From the NCBI RefSeq assembly GCF_014651055.1, contig NZ_BMWD01000001.1, positions 539,770 to 603,769 on the forward strand: a DNA stretch of 64,000 nt, given 5' to 3'. Source of the DNA: Streptomyces fructofermentans (GTDB taxonomy: Bacteria > Actinomycetota > Actinomycetes > Streptomycetales > Streptomycetaceae). Under the pieces are notes generated by a model. That model was not told the DNA's origin and did not search any database. It was given only the letters and a program-made list of their open reading frames with translations. The position numbers were made by a program, and so were the translations under genes. Of this stretch, positions 29,685-38,484 are shown piece after piece. The stretch's first letter is position 1, and each line of letters begins with the position of its first letter.

Positions 29685-30638
29685 TCAGGGTGCGGGCGCC
29701 GGGAAGGGGCTTCCGGTGACGACCGCGGCGACCGCGGTCCCCCGCTCGAAGGCGCCCTCGTCCGCCAGGACGACAAGTCCGTACAGCAACTTGGCGACAT
29801 AGAGGCGCTCGACCGGCAGGCCGTGGCGCTGCTCGAAGTCGGCCGCGAACGCGTCGAGTCCGGGCGTCGTACGGGCGTAGCCGCCGAAGTGGAAGCGGTC
29901 GTCGAGCCACCAGTCGCCCCGGGGGCCGCCGAACGCCGCGTCCTGGAGGGCTCGTACCTCGGCGCCGAGGAAGCCGCCCCTGAGGACGGGTACGCCGAGA
30001 GCGCGCCCGCCCGGTCCGAGGCCCGCGGCGAGGCCCGCGAGCGTGCCGCCCGTGCCGCAGGCGACCGCTGCGACACCGACACCGCCGTGCCCGGCCAGCT
30101 CCTCGCCGAGGGCCGCGCAGCCCCGTACGGCGAGGGAGTTGCTGCCGCCCTCGGGCACCACGTACGCGTCCGCGGCGCCGGCCGAGGCGAGCAGGGCGGC
30201 GAGGGTGTCCGGCTCGCCCTTGCGGCGGTACGTCGACCGGTCGACGAAGTGGAGCCGCATGCCGTCGGCCGCGCACCGGGCCAGTGAGGGGTTGAGCGGT
30301 CGGTCGGCCAGCTCCTGTCCGCGGACCACACCGACGGTGGGCAGGCCGAGGAGCCGGCCCGCGGACGCGGTGGCCCGCAGGTGGTTGGAGTACGCGCCGC
30401 CGAAGGTGAGGACCGTGCGGCCCTCGGCGGCCCGCAGGTTGGGGGCCAGCTTGCGCCACTTGTTACCGACCAGGTCCGGGTGGATCAGGTCGTCCCGCTT
30501 GAGCAGCAGACGGAGCCCGCGCCGGGCGAAACGCTCGTCCGCGACCTCCAGCAGCGGTGACGGCAGGCGCGGCCGCAGGCTGCCGAGGACCGGTGCTTCC
30601 GGTGTGTCGTGGCTGGTCACGCGACCATTCTCGGACAT
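29685..30638 (-). CDS. PLP-dependent ACC deaminase/D-cysteine desulfhydrase family enzyme
   Basis: Fold type II PLP enzyme of 317 residues. Lys in VGNKWRKL is the expected PLP lysine, TFGGAYSNH is the substrate loop, and ACGTGGTLAGLAAGL binds the phosphate. Members act as D-cysteine desulfhydrase or ACC deaminase; the residues that separate the two cannot be assigned with confidence here. ATG at 30638 gives a short polar extension; GTG at codon 7 is possible. It ends 30 bp from the antiporter stop, converging. Confidence 0.88.
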   Translation of the reverse strand: MSENGRVTSHDTPEAPVLGSLRPRLPSPLLEVADERFARRGLRLLLKRDDLIHPDLVGNKWRKLAPNLRAAEGRTVLTFGGAYSNHLRATASAGRLLGLPTVGVVRGQELADRPLNPSLARCAADGMRLHFVDRSTYRRKGEPDTLAALLASAGAADAYVVPEGGSNSLAVRGCAALGEELAGHGGVGVAAVACGTGGTLAGLAAGLGPGGRALGVPVLRGGFLGAEVRALQDAAFGGPRGDWWLDDRFHFGGYARTTPGLDAFAADFEQRHGLPVERLYVAKLLYGLVVLADEGAFERGTAVAAVVTGSPFPAPAP

Positions 30639-30725
30639 GCGTCCGGGAGCCGCGCGAGGCCGGGGCGGACGGACCCGCGGTGGCGCACGCCGAGACCGGC
30701 TCCGCGGTCGCCACCGCGGGAGCCG

Positions 30726-31316
30726 TCACTTCAGGCGGTCGCGGATGCGCCCGCGCATCGCGGCCATCGTGAAGCCGCGCGGGTCGATCTTGCCCGGCTG
30801 CCATTCGAGGTGGCCGATCACCGAGCGCTCCGTCCAGCCGTGGTGACGGCAGATGGCCGCCGCGGCCCGCTCGATGGCCTCCAGCTGGGCCCCGGGCCAG
30901 GGGTCGTCGCCGTCGCCGAGGTTCTCGCACTCGAAGCCGTAGAAATGGCGGTTGCCGTCGGTGTTCGCCTCGTTGTCCGGAGGGAGCGCCTTCTCCGCGA
31001 TGACCGCCCGCAGCACCTCGTCGTCGCCGAGGCCCGCGTGGTTCGCCCGTCCGTGGCCGACGAGATGCACCCGGCCGTCCTTGGTGATGACGCCGTGGCA
31101 CAGCGGACCGGGCAGCCCGCTGTAGCCGTCGCGGCAGAGCTCGACCGTGCGCGCGCTGCCCGACGTCACCGTGTGGTGGATCATCACGCCGTGGACCGGG
31201 CCCCACGGGCCCTTGTGGTTGCGGTTGTGGTGCTCCCAGTCGCCGACCTCGACGACGGTGAGCCCCTCCGACCTGAGTCGGCTCAGGATGCTGCTCGCGG
31301 ACATGGGTGGGGCCAT
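30726..31316 (-). CDS. N-acetylmuramoyl-L-alanine amidase (amidase_2)
   Basis: A 196-residue zinc amidase that cuts the peptide from muramic acid in peptidoglycan. Zinc ligands are the His in VMIHHTVTSG and the later VIGHLEWQPGKIDP, with CHGVITKDGRVHLVGHGRANHAG between them. GAGGCGG precedes the ATG at 31316, which leaves no signal peptide; longer frames upstream do not add one either. It may act in the cytoplasm on recycled fragments or leave the cell by another way. Separate promoter from the PLP gene is unclear (87-bp gap). Confidence 0.88.
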   Translation of the reverse strand: MAPPMSASSILSRLRSEGLTVVEVGDWEHHNRNHKGPWGPVHGVMIHHTVTSGSARTVELCRDGYSGLPGPLCHGVITKDGRVHLVGHGRANHAGLGDDEVLRAVIAEKALPPDNEANTDGNRHFYGFECENLGDGDDPWPGAQLEAIERAAAAICRHHGWTERSVIGHLEWQPGKIDPRGFTMAAMRGRIRDRLK

Positions 31317-31599
31317 GACCGCCTCCTCACACGTGCCGCGACGGCTGCCGGTCGCAGTCGCCTCGTACCGCTGCATGTACCCGAACTCCCGGGCGGAGAT
31401 CACCTCTTCGCACGGTGTGCGAGCCGATCCGGTCAGCGGCACGGGACGAAGGCGGGGCGGTGCGACGCCCGTACGGCGATCCCGGCCGGGCGCGACGGGC
31501 ACTGGAGGCACCCGCGAACGCCATCGGTGGCATCAGCGCCATGACTGCCACGGGCGCCCGCGGCGCCGCGGGCGGGCCGCACGCGTGTGGGCGGGTGCG

Positions 31600-31833
31600 T
31601 CAGGCGCGCAGGAAGCCGTCGCCGTGCGTCGCGATGTGGCTCTCCAGCGCCTGGAGGGCCTGCTGCGTCGCCTGGGGCGAACCGCTGCCGCGCCGCTCCG
31701 CGTAATAGGCCGCGCCGAGGCTCTTCAGGAGATCGCCGCCCGCCCGCTGCGCCTGAACGTCGTCGAGCTTCTGCTTGCCCTGTGTGAGGCCGCGCTGTGC
31801 TTGTTCTTTGGCGCGATCCAGAAAGCCTGCCAT
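31600..31833 (-). CDS. Small conserved helical protein, unknown
   Basis: A 77-residue, highly charged, mostly helical protein starting [25 protein letters not shown] lies 7 nt before the ATG. It has no membrane segment or known motif. The C-terminal half has the pattern [18 protein letters not shown]. It is divergent from eshA, sharing a 356-bp promoter region. I do not recognise a function. Confidence 0.75.
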   Translation of the reverse strand: MAGFLDRAKEQAQRGLTQGKQKLDDVQAQRAGGDLLKSLGAAYYAERRGSGSPQATQQALQALESHIATHGDGFLRA

Positions 31834-32189
31834 TGCAATCCCCTCGTCGTGGTCCGTCTCGACTGTTGAACGAGCGACCGGATCTTGGAGTTCCCGTTCG
31901 GTCACGTTCGGTATCGGTCGGGCGGGCCGCGAGCGCTGGTTCGTCGCTGTTCGTCCCCGTTTCGCACCTTGTCCGTCCGGAGGCGGTGGCGGGGCACCCG
32001 GGGCGTGAGGGGTCGCCGGGGCCGTCAGAGGCGCGCGAAGCCCGCCGGCGGGGGTCCGGAAGGCCGGAAAAGGCTCTCCATGCCCCGGATGTCGAAGATC
32101 CATTCCCGCTCTTTCGTGTAATAGCACGAGCACGTTCCGTGATGGAGGCTTGTCGTCGCAGCTCAATGCACGATGGGGAGGACGTTTTC
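31834..32189. other. Divergent promoter region of eshA and the small helical gene
   Basis: This 356-bp spacer has no supported gene. It should contain promoters on both strands; an AT-richer stretch with TCGTGTAATAGCACGAGCACG at about 32113-32133 holds a TCGTG-N6-CACGA inverted repeat that may be an operator for eshA (only the first 20 bases shown as cue: TCGTGTAATAGCACGA). Confidence 0.5.
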
Positions 32190-33596
32190 ATGTCGGTAGG
32201 CGAAGAGATCCGCGCGGACCAGGATCAGCCGCAGAAGAGTCTCGGCACATCCGCGGCGCGGAACCTGGCCACCACCACCAAGTCGGCACCGCAGATGCAG
32301 GAGATCAGCTCGCGCTGGCTGCTGCGCATGCTGCCGTGGGTGAATGTGCAGGGCGGCACGTACCGGGTGAACCGCAGGCTCAGCTACTCAGTGGGAGACG
32401 GCCGGGTCACCTTCGTGAAGACCGGGGACCGCGTCCAGGTCATCCCGGCGGAGCTCGGCGAACTGCCGGCGCTGCGAACCTACGAGGACCAGGAGGTCCT
32501 CGGTGAGCTGGCCCAGCGCTGCCAGCAGAGGGAGTTCGCCCCGGGCGAGGTGCTCGCCTCGTTCGGCAGCCAGGCCGAAGAGGTCTACCTGCTGGCCCAC
32601 GGCAGGATCGAGAAGATCGGCACGGGTCCGTACGGGGACGACGCAGTCCTCGGAGTCCTCGCCGACGGCGCCTACTTCGGCGAGCAGGCGATCACCGACC
32701 CCGAGGCCATCTGGGAGTACACGGCCCGCGCCGTCACGGCCTGCACGGTGCTCGCGCTGCCGCGCCGGGACATCGACCAGGTCGCGGAGCGGTCGGAGTC
32801 CCTGCACGAGCACCTCCAGCAGCTCCGGGCGATCCCCGAGCAGCGCACCAACAAGTTCGGCGAGAAGGAGATCGACCTCGCCGCCGGCCACACCGGCGAG
32901 CAGGCCATCCCGGGGACCTACGTCGACTACGACGCGGCACCCCGGGAGTACGAACTGAGCGTCGCCCAGACCGTGCTGCGCATCCACACCCGCGTGGCCG
33001 ACCTCTACAACCAGCCGATGAACCAGACCGAGCAGCAATTGCGGCTCACCGTAGAGGCATTGAAGGAGCGCCAGGAGCACGAACTGGTCAACAACCGGGA
33101 GTTCGGACTGCTCCACAACTGCGAGTACGACCAGCGGCTCCAGCCGCACGACGGCGTGCCGAGCCCCGACGACCTCGACGAACTGCTCAGCAGGCGGCGC
33201 GGCACCAAGCTGCTGCTCGCCCACCCGAGGGCCGTCTCCGCGATCGGCCGCGAGCTCAACAAGCGAGGGCTCGTCCCAGAGACCATCGACGTGGGCGGCA
33301 ACCGCATCCCCACCTGGCGCGGGGTGCCGATCTTCCCGTGCAACAAGATCCCGGTCACCGAGGCCAGGACGACCTCGATCATCGCGATGCGTACGGGCGA
33401 GGCCGAGCAGGGCGTCGTCGGACTCCAGCAGGCGGGCATCCCGGACGAGATCGAGCCCAGCCTGTCCGTGCGGTTCATGGGCATCAGCGAGCAGGCGATC
33501 ATGTCCTACCTCGTGACGACGTACTACTCGGCCGCGGTCCTGGTGCCCGACGCGCTGGGAGTCCTGGAGAACGTCGAGATCGGCCGATGGCGGTGA
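32190..33596 (+). CDS. eshA: EshA, family 2B encapsulin shell protein with a cyclic-nucleotide-binding domain
   Basis: HK97-fold nanocompartment shell protein of 468 residues. A flexible N-terminal arm (about 1-45) precedes the shell fold; a cNMP-binding domain (about residues 95-200, with GAYFGEQAI at about 160) is inserted in it, the mark of family 2B encapsulins. The remainder carries shell strands such as [20 protein letters not shown]. In S. griseus and S. coelicolor EshA affects ppGpp level, antibiotic production and development. ATG at 32190 has GGGGAGG about 8 nt upstream. The prenyl synthase gene 121 bp downstream is the expected cargo. Confidence 0.94.
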   Translation: MSVGEEIRADQDQPQKSLGTSAARNLATTTKSAPQMQEISSRWLLRMLPWVNVQGGTYRVNRRLSYSVGDGRVTFVKTGDRVQVIPAELGELPALRTYEDQEVLGELAQRCQQREFAPGEVLASFGSQAEEVYLLAHGRIEKIGTGPYGDDAVLGVLADGAYFGEQAITDPEAIWEYTARAVTACTVLALPRRDIDQVAERSESLHEHLQQLRAIPEQRTNKFGEKEIDLAAGHTGEQAIPGTYVDYDAAPREYELSVAQTVLRIHTRVADLYNQPMNQTEQQLRLTVEALKERQEHELVNNREFGLLHNCEYDQRLQPHDGVPSPDDLDELLSRRRGTKLLLAHPRAVSAIGRELNKRGLVPETIDVGGNRIPTWRGVPIFPCNKIPVTEARTTSIIAMRTGEAEQGVVGLQQAGIPDEIEPSLSVRFMGISEQAIMSYLVTTYYSAAVLVPDALGVLENVEIGRWR

Positions 33597-33717
33597 CATC
33601 CCGCGCACCGCGTGCGGTGTGCCCGCCCCGCGCCGAGGCCGGCCCGGGAGGCCGCGACCGCGGTGGCGCGACCGACGTAGGACGCGCACACCTCGTCCCG
33701 GATCGACGGGTGGCCCC

Positions 33718-34845
33718 ATGACGGAGACGCGACAGAGCCCGCTGTCTGCCGTCACCGGCCAGGGGCGGGGCGGGCACCGGGTGCCGGACGGGCGGCACGG
33801 TCCACCCGACGGGTGGCAGTGCCCCCCGGACGGGCAGGAGGCGGCGGCGATCCTGGACGGGGCGAGAACGACCGTCGACCCCGAACTGCGCCGGGCCGTC
33901 GAGTCGTTGCCCGGTTCGATGCGAAGGGTCGCGCTCTACCACTTCGGATGGGAGCACGCGGACGGCACTCCGGCTGCGGGGAACGCGGGCAAGGCCGTCC
34001 GGCCCGCGCTCGTCCTGGCCGCGGTGCGCGCGTTGGGCGGCCGGGAGGCCTCGGCCGCCCGGGTGGCGGCGGCCGTGGAGCTGGTGCACAACTTCACGCT
34101 GCTCCACGACGACGTGATGGACCGGGACACCACCCGCAGGCACCGGCCGACCGCATGGGCCGTGTTCGGTGACGCCGCCGCCGTCCTCGCCGGGGACTCG
34201 CTCCAGGCGCTGGCCCACCGGCTGCTCGCCGACGACCCGCATCCGGCGGCCCCGGCCGCCGCCGCGCGGCTGGCCGCCTGCGTCGTCGAGCTGTGCGAGG
34301 GGCAGCACGTGGACACCGCGTTGGAGAGCCGGGGCCCCGAGGACGTGACCCTCGACGAGGTGCTCACGATGGCCGAGGCCAAGACGGGGGCACTGCTGGG
34401 CTGCGCGTGCGCGATCGGAGGGCTGTACGCGGGCGCCGGTGCGGAGGACGTCGACGCGCTCGACGCGTTCGGCCGGGAGGCAGGGCTCGCCTTCCAGCTC
34501 ATCGACGACGTGATCGGCATCTGGGGGGACCCGGGACGTACCGGCAAGCCGGCCGGGGCGGACCTCATGGCCCGCAAGAAGTCCCTCCCCGTGGTCGCCG
34601 CGCTCACCTCCGGCACCCCGGCGGCGGCCGAACTCGCCGAGCTGTACCGGCTTCCGTACCGCGACGGCGACCTGGAGGCCACGGTCCTCGCCGTCGAGCG
34701 GGCGGGCGGGCGTGACTGGGCCCAGGTCCAGGCGGCCGACCGGATGGCCAGAGCCCTGCACCACTTGTCGCGCGCGGTCCCGGACCCGGAAGCGGCGGGA
34801 GGTCTGCTGTCGCTCGCCGAGTTCGTGACGCGGCGCACGACGTGA
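33718..34845 (+). CDS. Polyprenyl diphosphate synthase, probable encapsulin cargo
   Basis: Trans-isoprenyl diphosphate synthase of 375 residues that elongates allylic diphosphates with IPP. The first Asp-rich motif is HDDVMDRDTTRRH and the second is QLIDDVIGIWGDP, which lacks the third Asp of DDxxD (DDVIG). The first 44 or so residues are Pro/Gly-rich and probably disordered, with three PDG repeats in VPDGRHGPPDGWQCPPDG. Prenyltransferases are known cargo of family 2B encapsulins and such extensions direct loading, so this tail is the likely targeting region. It follows eshA by 121 bp, same strand. Chain length cannot be read with confidence. Confidence 0.9.
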   Translation: MTETRQSPLSAVTGQGRGGHRVPDGRHGPPDGWQCPPDGQEAAAILDGARTTVDPELRRAVESLPGSMRRVALYHFGWEHADGTPAAGNAGKAVRPALVLAAVRALGGREASAARVAAAVELVHNFTLLHDDVMDRDTTRRHRPTAWAVFGDAAAVLAGDSLQALAHRLLADDPHPAAPAAAARLAACVVELCEGQHVDTALESRGPEDVTLDEVLTMAEAKTGALLGCACAIGGLYAGAGAEDVDALDAFGREAGLAFQLIDDVIGIWGDPGRTGKPAGADLMARKKSLPVVAALTSGTPAAAELAELYRLPYRDGDLEATVLAVERAGGRDWAQVQAADRMARALHHLSRAVPDPEAAGGLLSLAEFVTRRTT

Positions 34846-35783
34846 ACGCGTGAGCGGAGACGGGACACGGAGGAGCACCGGGAACACGGAGGAGGAGCAC
34901 CGGGAGCAGCTAAGGCCGGGAGCGGAGAAGGGAGAGCACGGCTCGGGGGAGCGGTGAAGGGGGAGCGCGCTCGGGGGAGCGGTGGATGAGGAGACGGCCG
35001 GGGGAGCGGAGAGGGAGGGAGCGGAGAAGGGAGAGCACGGCTCGGGGGAAGCGGCAGGGGCGGCCGGGGTGGCGCGGGGGACGGACCGGCCGGGAGTGGT
35101 GAAGAGACGGAACGGGCGCGGCCCGGGAGCGGCCGAGGAGGAGTGCACGGGGAGCGGTGGGGGCCGGCGGAAGGAGTGCTGCGAGCAGGGCGAAGGCAGG
35201 TGGGTGAGGGAGAGGGGGCCGGCCGGGACGGGAGGAGGGGGCGGAGGGGCGCGATCACGAGGGACACGTGAAGGAGGAGTGAAAGGGTGGGACGAATGCA
35301 GCGATCGGCCGGTCGACGCAGTGCGGTGCCCGCGGGGACGAGGCAGCCTGAGCTGTGCGGCGTCGGAGGCGTGAGGCGCGAAAGGCGTGAGGCGGCTCCG
35401 GCGGGAAGGAGCCGAGCGCGCAGGTGACCGCCTCGCGGTGAACGGTTCGGCGTTGCGGCGGCCGAGGGTGCCCGGAGCCGAGGGGACCCTGCCGCGGCGC
35501 GGTGTACCGGGGTCGCCCGGCGATGCCACCCCGCGGTGCCACGTGCGGTGCCTCGTCCGGGACACCGCATCCGGCGGGACGGTTCCAGCGGCCGTGCCGC
35601 CCCGGAGGCACCGGAGCCCACTTCGTCGTGCGGTACCTGACGGCGCGGCCTGGCGAAGAGGTTCCGGTTACGGCGGGCCCCGCACATCCCCACGGTGTGC
35701 GGGGCCCGTCGCCCTGCCCAGAAGTGATCGCCTAGGCTGCAACGGCCGAACAGGCATGCGTAGTTGAGGCGAAGGGGCGGGGC
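34846..35783 (+). repeat. Purine-rich spacer with a 31-bp direct repeat
   Basis: From 34850 to about 35300 the plus strand is strongly biased to G and A. A 31-bp sequence beginning GAGCGGAGAAGGGAGAGCAC occurs at 34920-34950 and, unchanged, at 35019-35049; a shorter copy of its end lies at about 34969-34984. Open frames here are low-complexity in every frame and are not taken as genes. The second half of the spacer (35300-35670) shows no repeat or gene that I can support. Confidence 0.7.
35674..35708. terminator. 13-bp hairpin before the acetyltransferase gene
   Basis: Perfect arms 35674-35686 and 35696-35708 enclose a 9-nt loop. It lies 830 bp past the prenyl synthase gene and just before a TAGGCT -10-like box at 35733-35738, so it may isolate the acetyltransferase gene. 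Confidence 0.65.
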
Positions 35784-36392
35784 ATGGGAGTGGCGATCCG
35801 AAGAGCGGGCGAGGCCGATCGGGAGGCCGTGACACGGCTTCTCGACGAGGCGTTCCAGAACGACCCGGTGAGCAGCTGGGTCTTTCCCGACGCGGAGCAC
35901 CGGCGGCGGACCCACCCCCTGCTGATGGGGGCCTTCCTCGATCTGGTGATGGACGAGGGCTATGTGGACCTCGCCGAGGACGGTTCGGCCTGTGCGCTGT
36001 GGCTCTCCGTACCGGCCGAGGGGCACGAGGGGGACGGCGCCGGGGGCGGCGACGACGGCCCGGCCCTGATACGGGAGGCCGTCGACCCGGGCAACCCGAG
36101 GGTCGAGCAGATCGCGCGGCTGACGGCCGAGATCCACCCGCAGGGCAGGGCCCACGAATACCTGTGGATGATCGCCGTGGCCCCCGGCCGGCAGTGCGAG
36201 GGCCTCGGCACGGCGCTCATCGAGCACGTGCTCGACCGCTGCGACCGCGAGGAGCTGTCGGCGTACCTGGAGGCGAGCAGCGCCCGCAGTCGCGACCTGT
36301 ACGAGCGGCTCGGCTTCGCCCCCGTCGACCAGCCGCTCGAACTTCCCTCCGGGCCCCTGATGTGGCCGATGTGGCGGAACCCCAGGGCGTAA
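35784..36392 (+). CDS. GNAT-family N-acetyltransferase
   Basis: A 202-residue acetyltransferase with the acetyl-CoA signature VAPGRQCEGLGTALIEHVLDR and C-terminal YERLGFAPVD (cues: VAPGRQCEGLGTALI). GAAGGGGCGGGG precedes the ATG. A TAGGCT box about 46 nt upstream could be its -10. Substrate unknown. The gene sits between spacers of opposite base bias and appears to be an isolated unit. Confidence 0.85.
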   Translation: MGVAIRRAGEADREAVTRLLDEAFQNDPVSSWVFPDAEHRRRTHPLLMGAFLDLVMDEGYVDLAEDGSACALWLSVPAEGHEGDGAGGGDDGPALIREAVDPGNPRVEQIARLTAEIHPQGRAHEYLWMIAVAPGRQCEGLGTALIEHVLDRCDREELSAYLEASSARSRDLYERLGFAPVDQPLELPSGPLMWPMWRNPRA

Positions 36393-36884
36393 CCGGCGAA
36401 CGCGTTGGGTCACCCGGTGGCAGCCCCGGCCGCCGCCGGGTGAGGCCGCGTCCCGCCTCGCCCCGCAGCACCCTTCAGCTCCCGGCGCCTCGACCCCCCA
36501 GCTCCCCCAGCTCCCCAGTTGCTCAGGTCTCCACCTGCCCAGCGCTTCGGTTTCCCGGCTGCTCGGCTCCTCTGTTCCTCCGCTCTCGCGTTCTCGCGTC
36601 CCCTCGGCCTCCCTCGTCCGGTGTTCTCTCCGGGCGCCCGCGCCTGCCGCCTCCCGGCTCCGCCCGCGCGCGCTCGCCTCCCGGCCTTCGCCCGAGGTCG
36701 ACCGAGGCCCGGCCTTCGAAGCAGGGCATCCGCCCGGGCCTCCGCGCGCTGCGGACGCGGAACGCCGCCCTCCACCGCCGATCAGGGCGCCTTCCTGCCG
36801 TGCGTTCCGGCAATACCCTTGCAACCACTACAGGTGAAGCACTATGAATGGAGTGGTCAACGTAACCGACGGAAAGAGACCGGC
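36393..36884 (+). other. Pyrimidine-rich spacer, 492 bp
   Basis: From about 36460 to 36670 the plus strand is rich in C and T, with runs such as CCCCCCAGCTCCCCCAGCTC. No gene is supported in either strand. The end (36800-36884) is less biased and should hold the promoter and GGAAAGAGA ribosome site of the next gene. Confidence 0.6.
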
Positions 36885-37472
36885 TTGCGAAAGCTCACGT
36901 ATTTCATCGCCTGCTCGATCGACGGCTTCATCGGCGACCCGAGCGGCGACGCACAGGCGATGTACCCCTTCGTGGACGAGGAGTTCCTCGCGTTCCTCAA
37001 GGAGGAGTATCCGGAGACGATTTCGACCCCCGGTCGCCGCGCGATGGGCCTCGACCACCTGCCGAACCGGAAGTACGACACGGTCGTCCAGGGGCGCGTC
37101 AGCTACGACATCGCCATGGAGATGGGCGTCACCAGCCCGTACGCCCATATGCGCGAGTACGTCGCCTCGCGCACCCTCGGCGAGTCGCCCGACCCGAACG
37201 TCACCGTCGTCTCCGAGGACCTGCTCGGCACCGTCCGGGCGCTCAAGGCGGAGGAGGGCAACGGGCTCGGCATCTACCTCTGCGGCGGCTCCGCGCTCGC
37301 GGGTGAGCTGATCGACGAGATCGACGAACTCGTGATCAAGACGTATCCCATCGTGCTGGGCTCCGGGATGCCGATGTTCGGCTCCGGGTTCGCCGTGGCC
37401 GAGTTCTCGCTCGGAGAGGTGCGCACGTTCAAGAACGGCGCGGTCGTACGGACGTACGACAGGAAACGCTGA
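36885..37472 (+). CDS. Dihydrofolate reductase/RibD C-terminal family protein
   Basis: A 195-residue protein with the DHFR-like fold. It begins MRKLTYFIACSIDGFIGD, the usual first strand, has VVQGRVSYDIAMEMG as the NADPH loop and IYLCGGSALAGELIDEID as the second nucleotide segment. The TTG at 36885 is chosen because GGAAAGAGA lies 6 nt upstream. Proteins of this family are common in Streptomyces and most have no proven substrate; it should not be taken as the essential DHFR. Confidence 0.85.
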   Translation: MRKLTYFIACSIDGFIGDPSGDAQAMYPFVDEEFLAFLKEEYPETISTPGRRAMGLDHLPNRKYDTVVQGRVSYDIAMEMGVTSPYAHMREYVASRTLGESPDPNVTVVSEDLLGTVRALKAEEGNGLGIYLCGGSALAGELIDEIDELVIKTYPIVLGSGMPMFGSGFAVAEFSLGEVRTFKNGAVVRTYDRKR

Positions 37473-37475
37473 CCC

Positions 37476-37508
37476 CGCAGCCGCAGCCGCAGCCGCAGCC
37501 GCAGCCGC
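37476..37508 (+). repeat. GCAGCC hexanucleotide tandem repeat
   Basis: CGCAGC repeats a little over five times directly after the stop of the DHFR-like gene. Confidence 0.85.
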
Positions 37509-37611
37509 GCCGCCGGGCTGTGTCCCTGCCGGCTGCTGCGTCCCGGCGGGGCGCGGGGCGCCGGGCGTCGGCGTCGGGGCGGCTCGCCTGTCGGCGGTGC
37601 TCCTCCCGCCC

Positions 37612-37617
37612 TACCCT
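37612..37617 (+). promoter_or_regulatory. -10 box TACCCT, leaderless start
   Basis: TACCCT is followed by 6 nt and the ATG at 37624. Confidence 0.5.
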
Positions 37618-37623
37618 GGAGGC

Positions 37624-37884
37624 ATGACCAGTGATGAATACGTTTGTCCGGTCTGCAAGCAGCCGGTGGAGACGGTCGTGCACCGGCACAAGACCCTCGG
37701 GGTCTTCGTGCCCGTCTGGGGCCGCGGCCCCTGCGTGAACACCGAGTGCGGCGAGTACCGGGGCCGGGCGGCGGAGGGGGTCGCGCCCCCCGGGGCGGAG
37801 GCCGGGCCCGCGCTCGCGGCGGAGCCCGGACCGCCGGACGTTGCGGGGCCGCCCTCGGCACCCGGCGCCGAGCCGTCGCCGTAG
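37624..37884 (+). CDS. Small protein with four-cysteine zinc-ribbon-like motif
   Basis: An 86-residue protein. The first 50 residues hold CPVCKQPVE and GPCVNTECGEY, four cysteines that could bind zinc; the rest is an Ala/Pro/Gly-rich tail. The ATG is at 37624 with TACCCT 6 nt upstream, indicating a leaderless transcript. Function unknown. Confidence 0.65.
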   Translation: MTSDEYVCPVCKQPVETVVHRHKTLGVFVPVWGRGPCVNTECGEYRGRAAEGVAPPGAEAGPALAAEPGPPDVAGPPSAPGAEPSP

Positions 37885-38064
37885 CCCCCTCGACCCATTC
37901 GCCGCAGCGGCCCCGTCGCCGTGGCCCCGTGACGGTCGGCGGCGTCGGCGGCGGTCGGGTCGCCGGAAGAACTTTCGCCAAGTGTGTAGAGAAGCGCGGG
38001 CCGGCTCCGACGTCTCCTGTGAGAGCCGCCCACCGAGGGCGGCCCAGGCCGAAGGAGCGGACTC

Positions 38065-38484
38065 ATGAAGTACCTCGTGATGGTCCAGGGCACACAGGCG
38101 GACTACCGGGGCATGCGCGGTGAGGCCTCCGCGGACCGGCCCGTGTGGACGGAGCAGGAACTCCAGGCGATGTTCGCGTACATGGGCGCGATCAACGACG
38201 ACCTCGCGGAGACCGGTGAACTGGTCGACGCGAACGGCCTCGCGGAGCCGGCGCAGACCCGGTTCGTCTCCGCGGACCAGGACGGCAAGCCGGTGATCAC
38301 CGACGGCCCGTACGGCGAGACCAAGGAAGTGCTGGCCGGCTACTGGGTCCTCGACTGCGCCAGCCTGGAGCGGGTCACGGAGATCGCCGCACGGGTCGCC
38401 CGCTGCCCCGGGCCCGAAGGGCTGCAGGACCCCCCGGTCGTCATCCGCCCCATCGTGGACGGCGGCGGCGACTTGTGCGTGTGA
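38065..38484 (+). CDS. YCII/DGPF-domain protein
   Basis: A 139-residue YCII-related protein with the DGPYGETKEVLAGYW signature. GAAGGAGCGG precedes the ATG. Its stop overlaps the start of the sigma factor gene. DGPF proteins are regular neighbours of ECF42 sigma factors, and the pair is expected to be one operon. The biochemical role of this family is unproven. Confidence 0.9.
   Translation: MKYLVMVQGTQADYRGMRGEASADRPVWTEQELQAMFAYMGAINDDLAETGELVDANGLAEPAQTRFVSADQDGKPVITDGPYGETKEVLAGYWVLDCASLERVTEIAARVARCPGPEGLQDPPVVIRPIVDGGGDLCV

Noticed and set aside
34982..35374. A 130-codon plus-strand frame rich in Gly/Glu
   Set aside because: Low complexity from the purine repeat; the ATG has no support and no relative is recognised.
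33499..36824. Long Pro/Ser/Arg-rich minus-strand frames across the purine- and pyrimidine-rich spacers
   Set aside because: They cross the ends of two clear genes in antisense and derive from biased composition.
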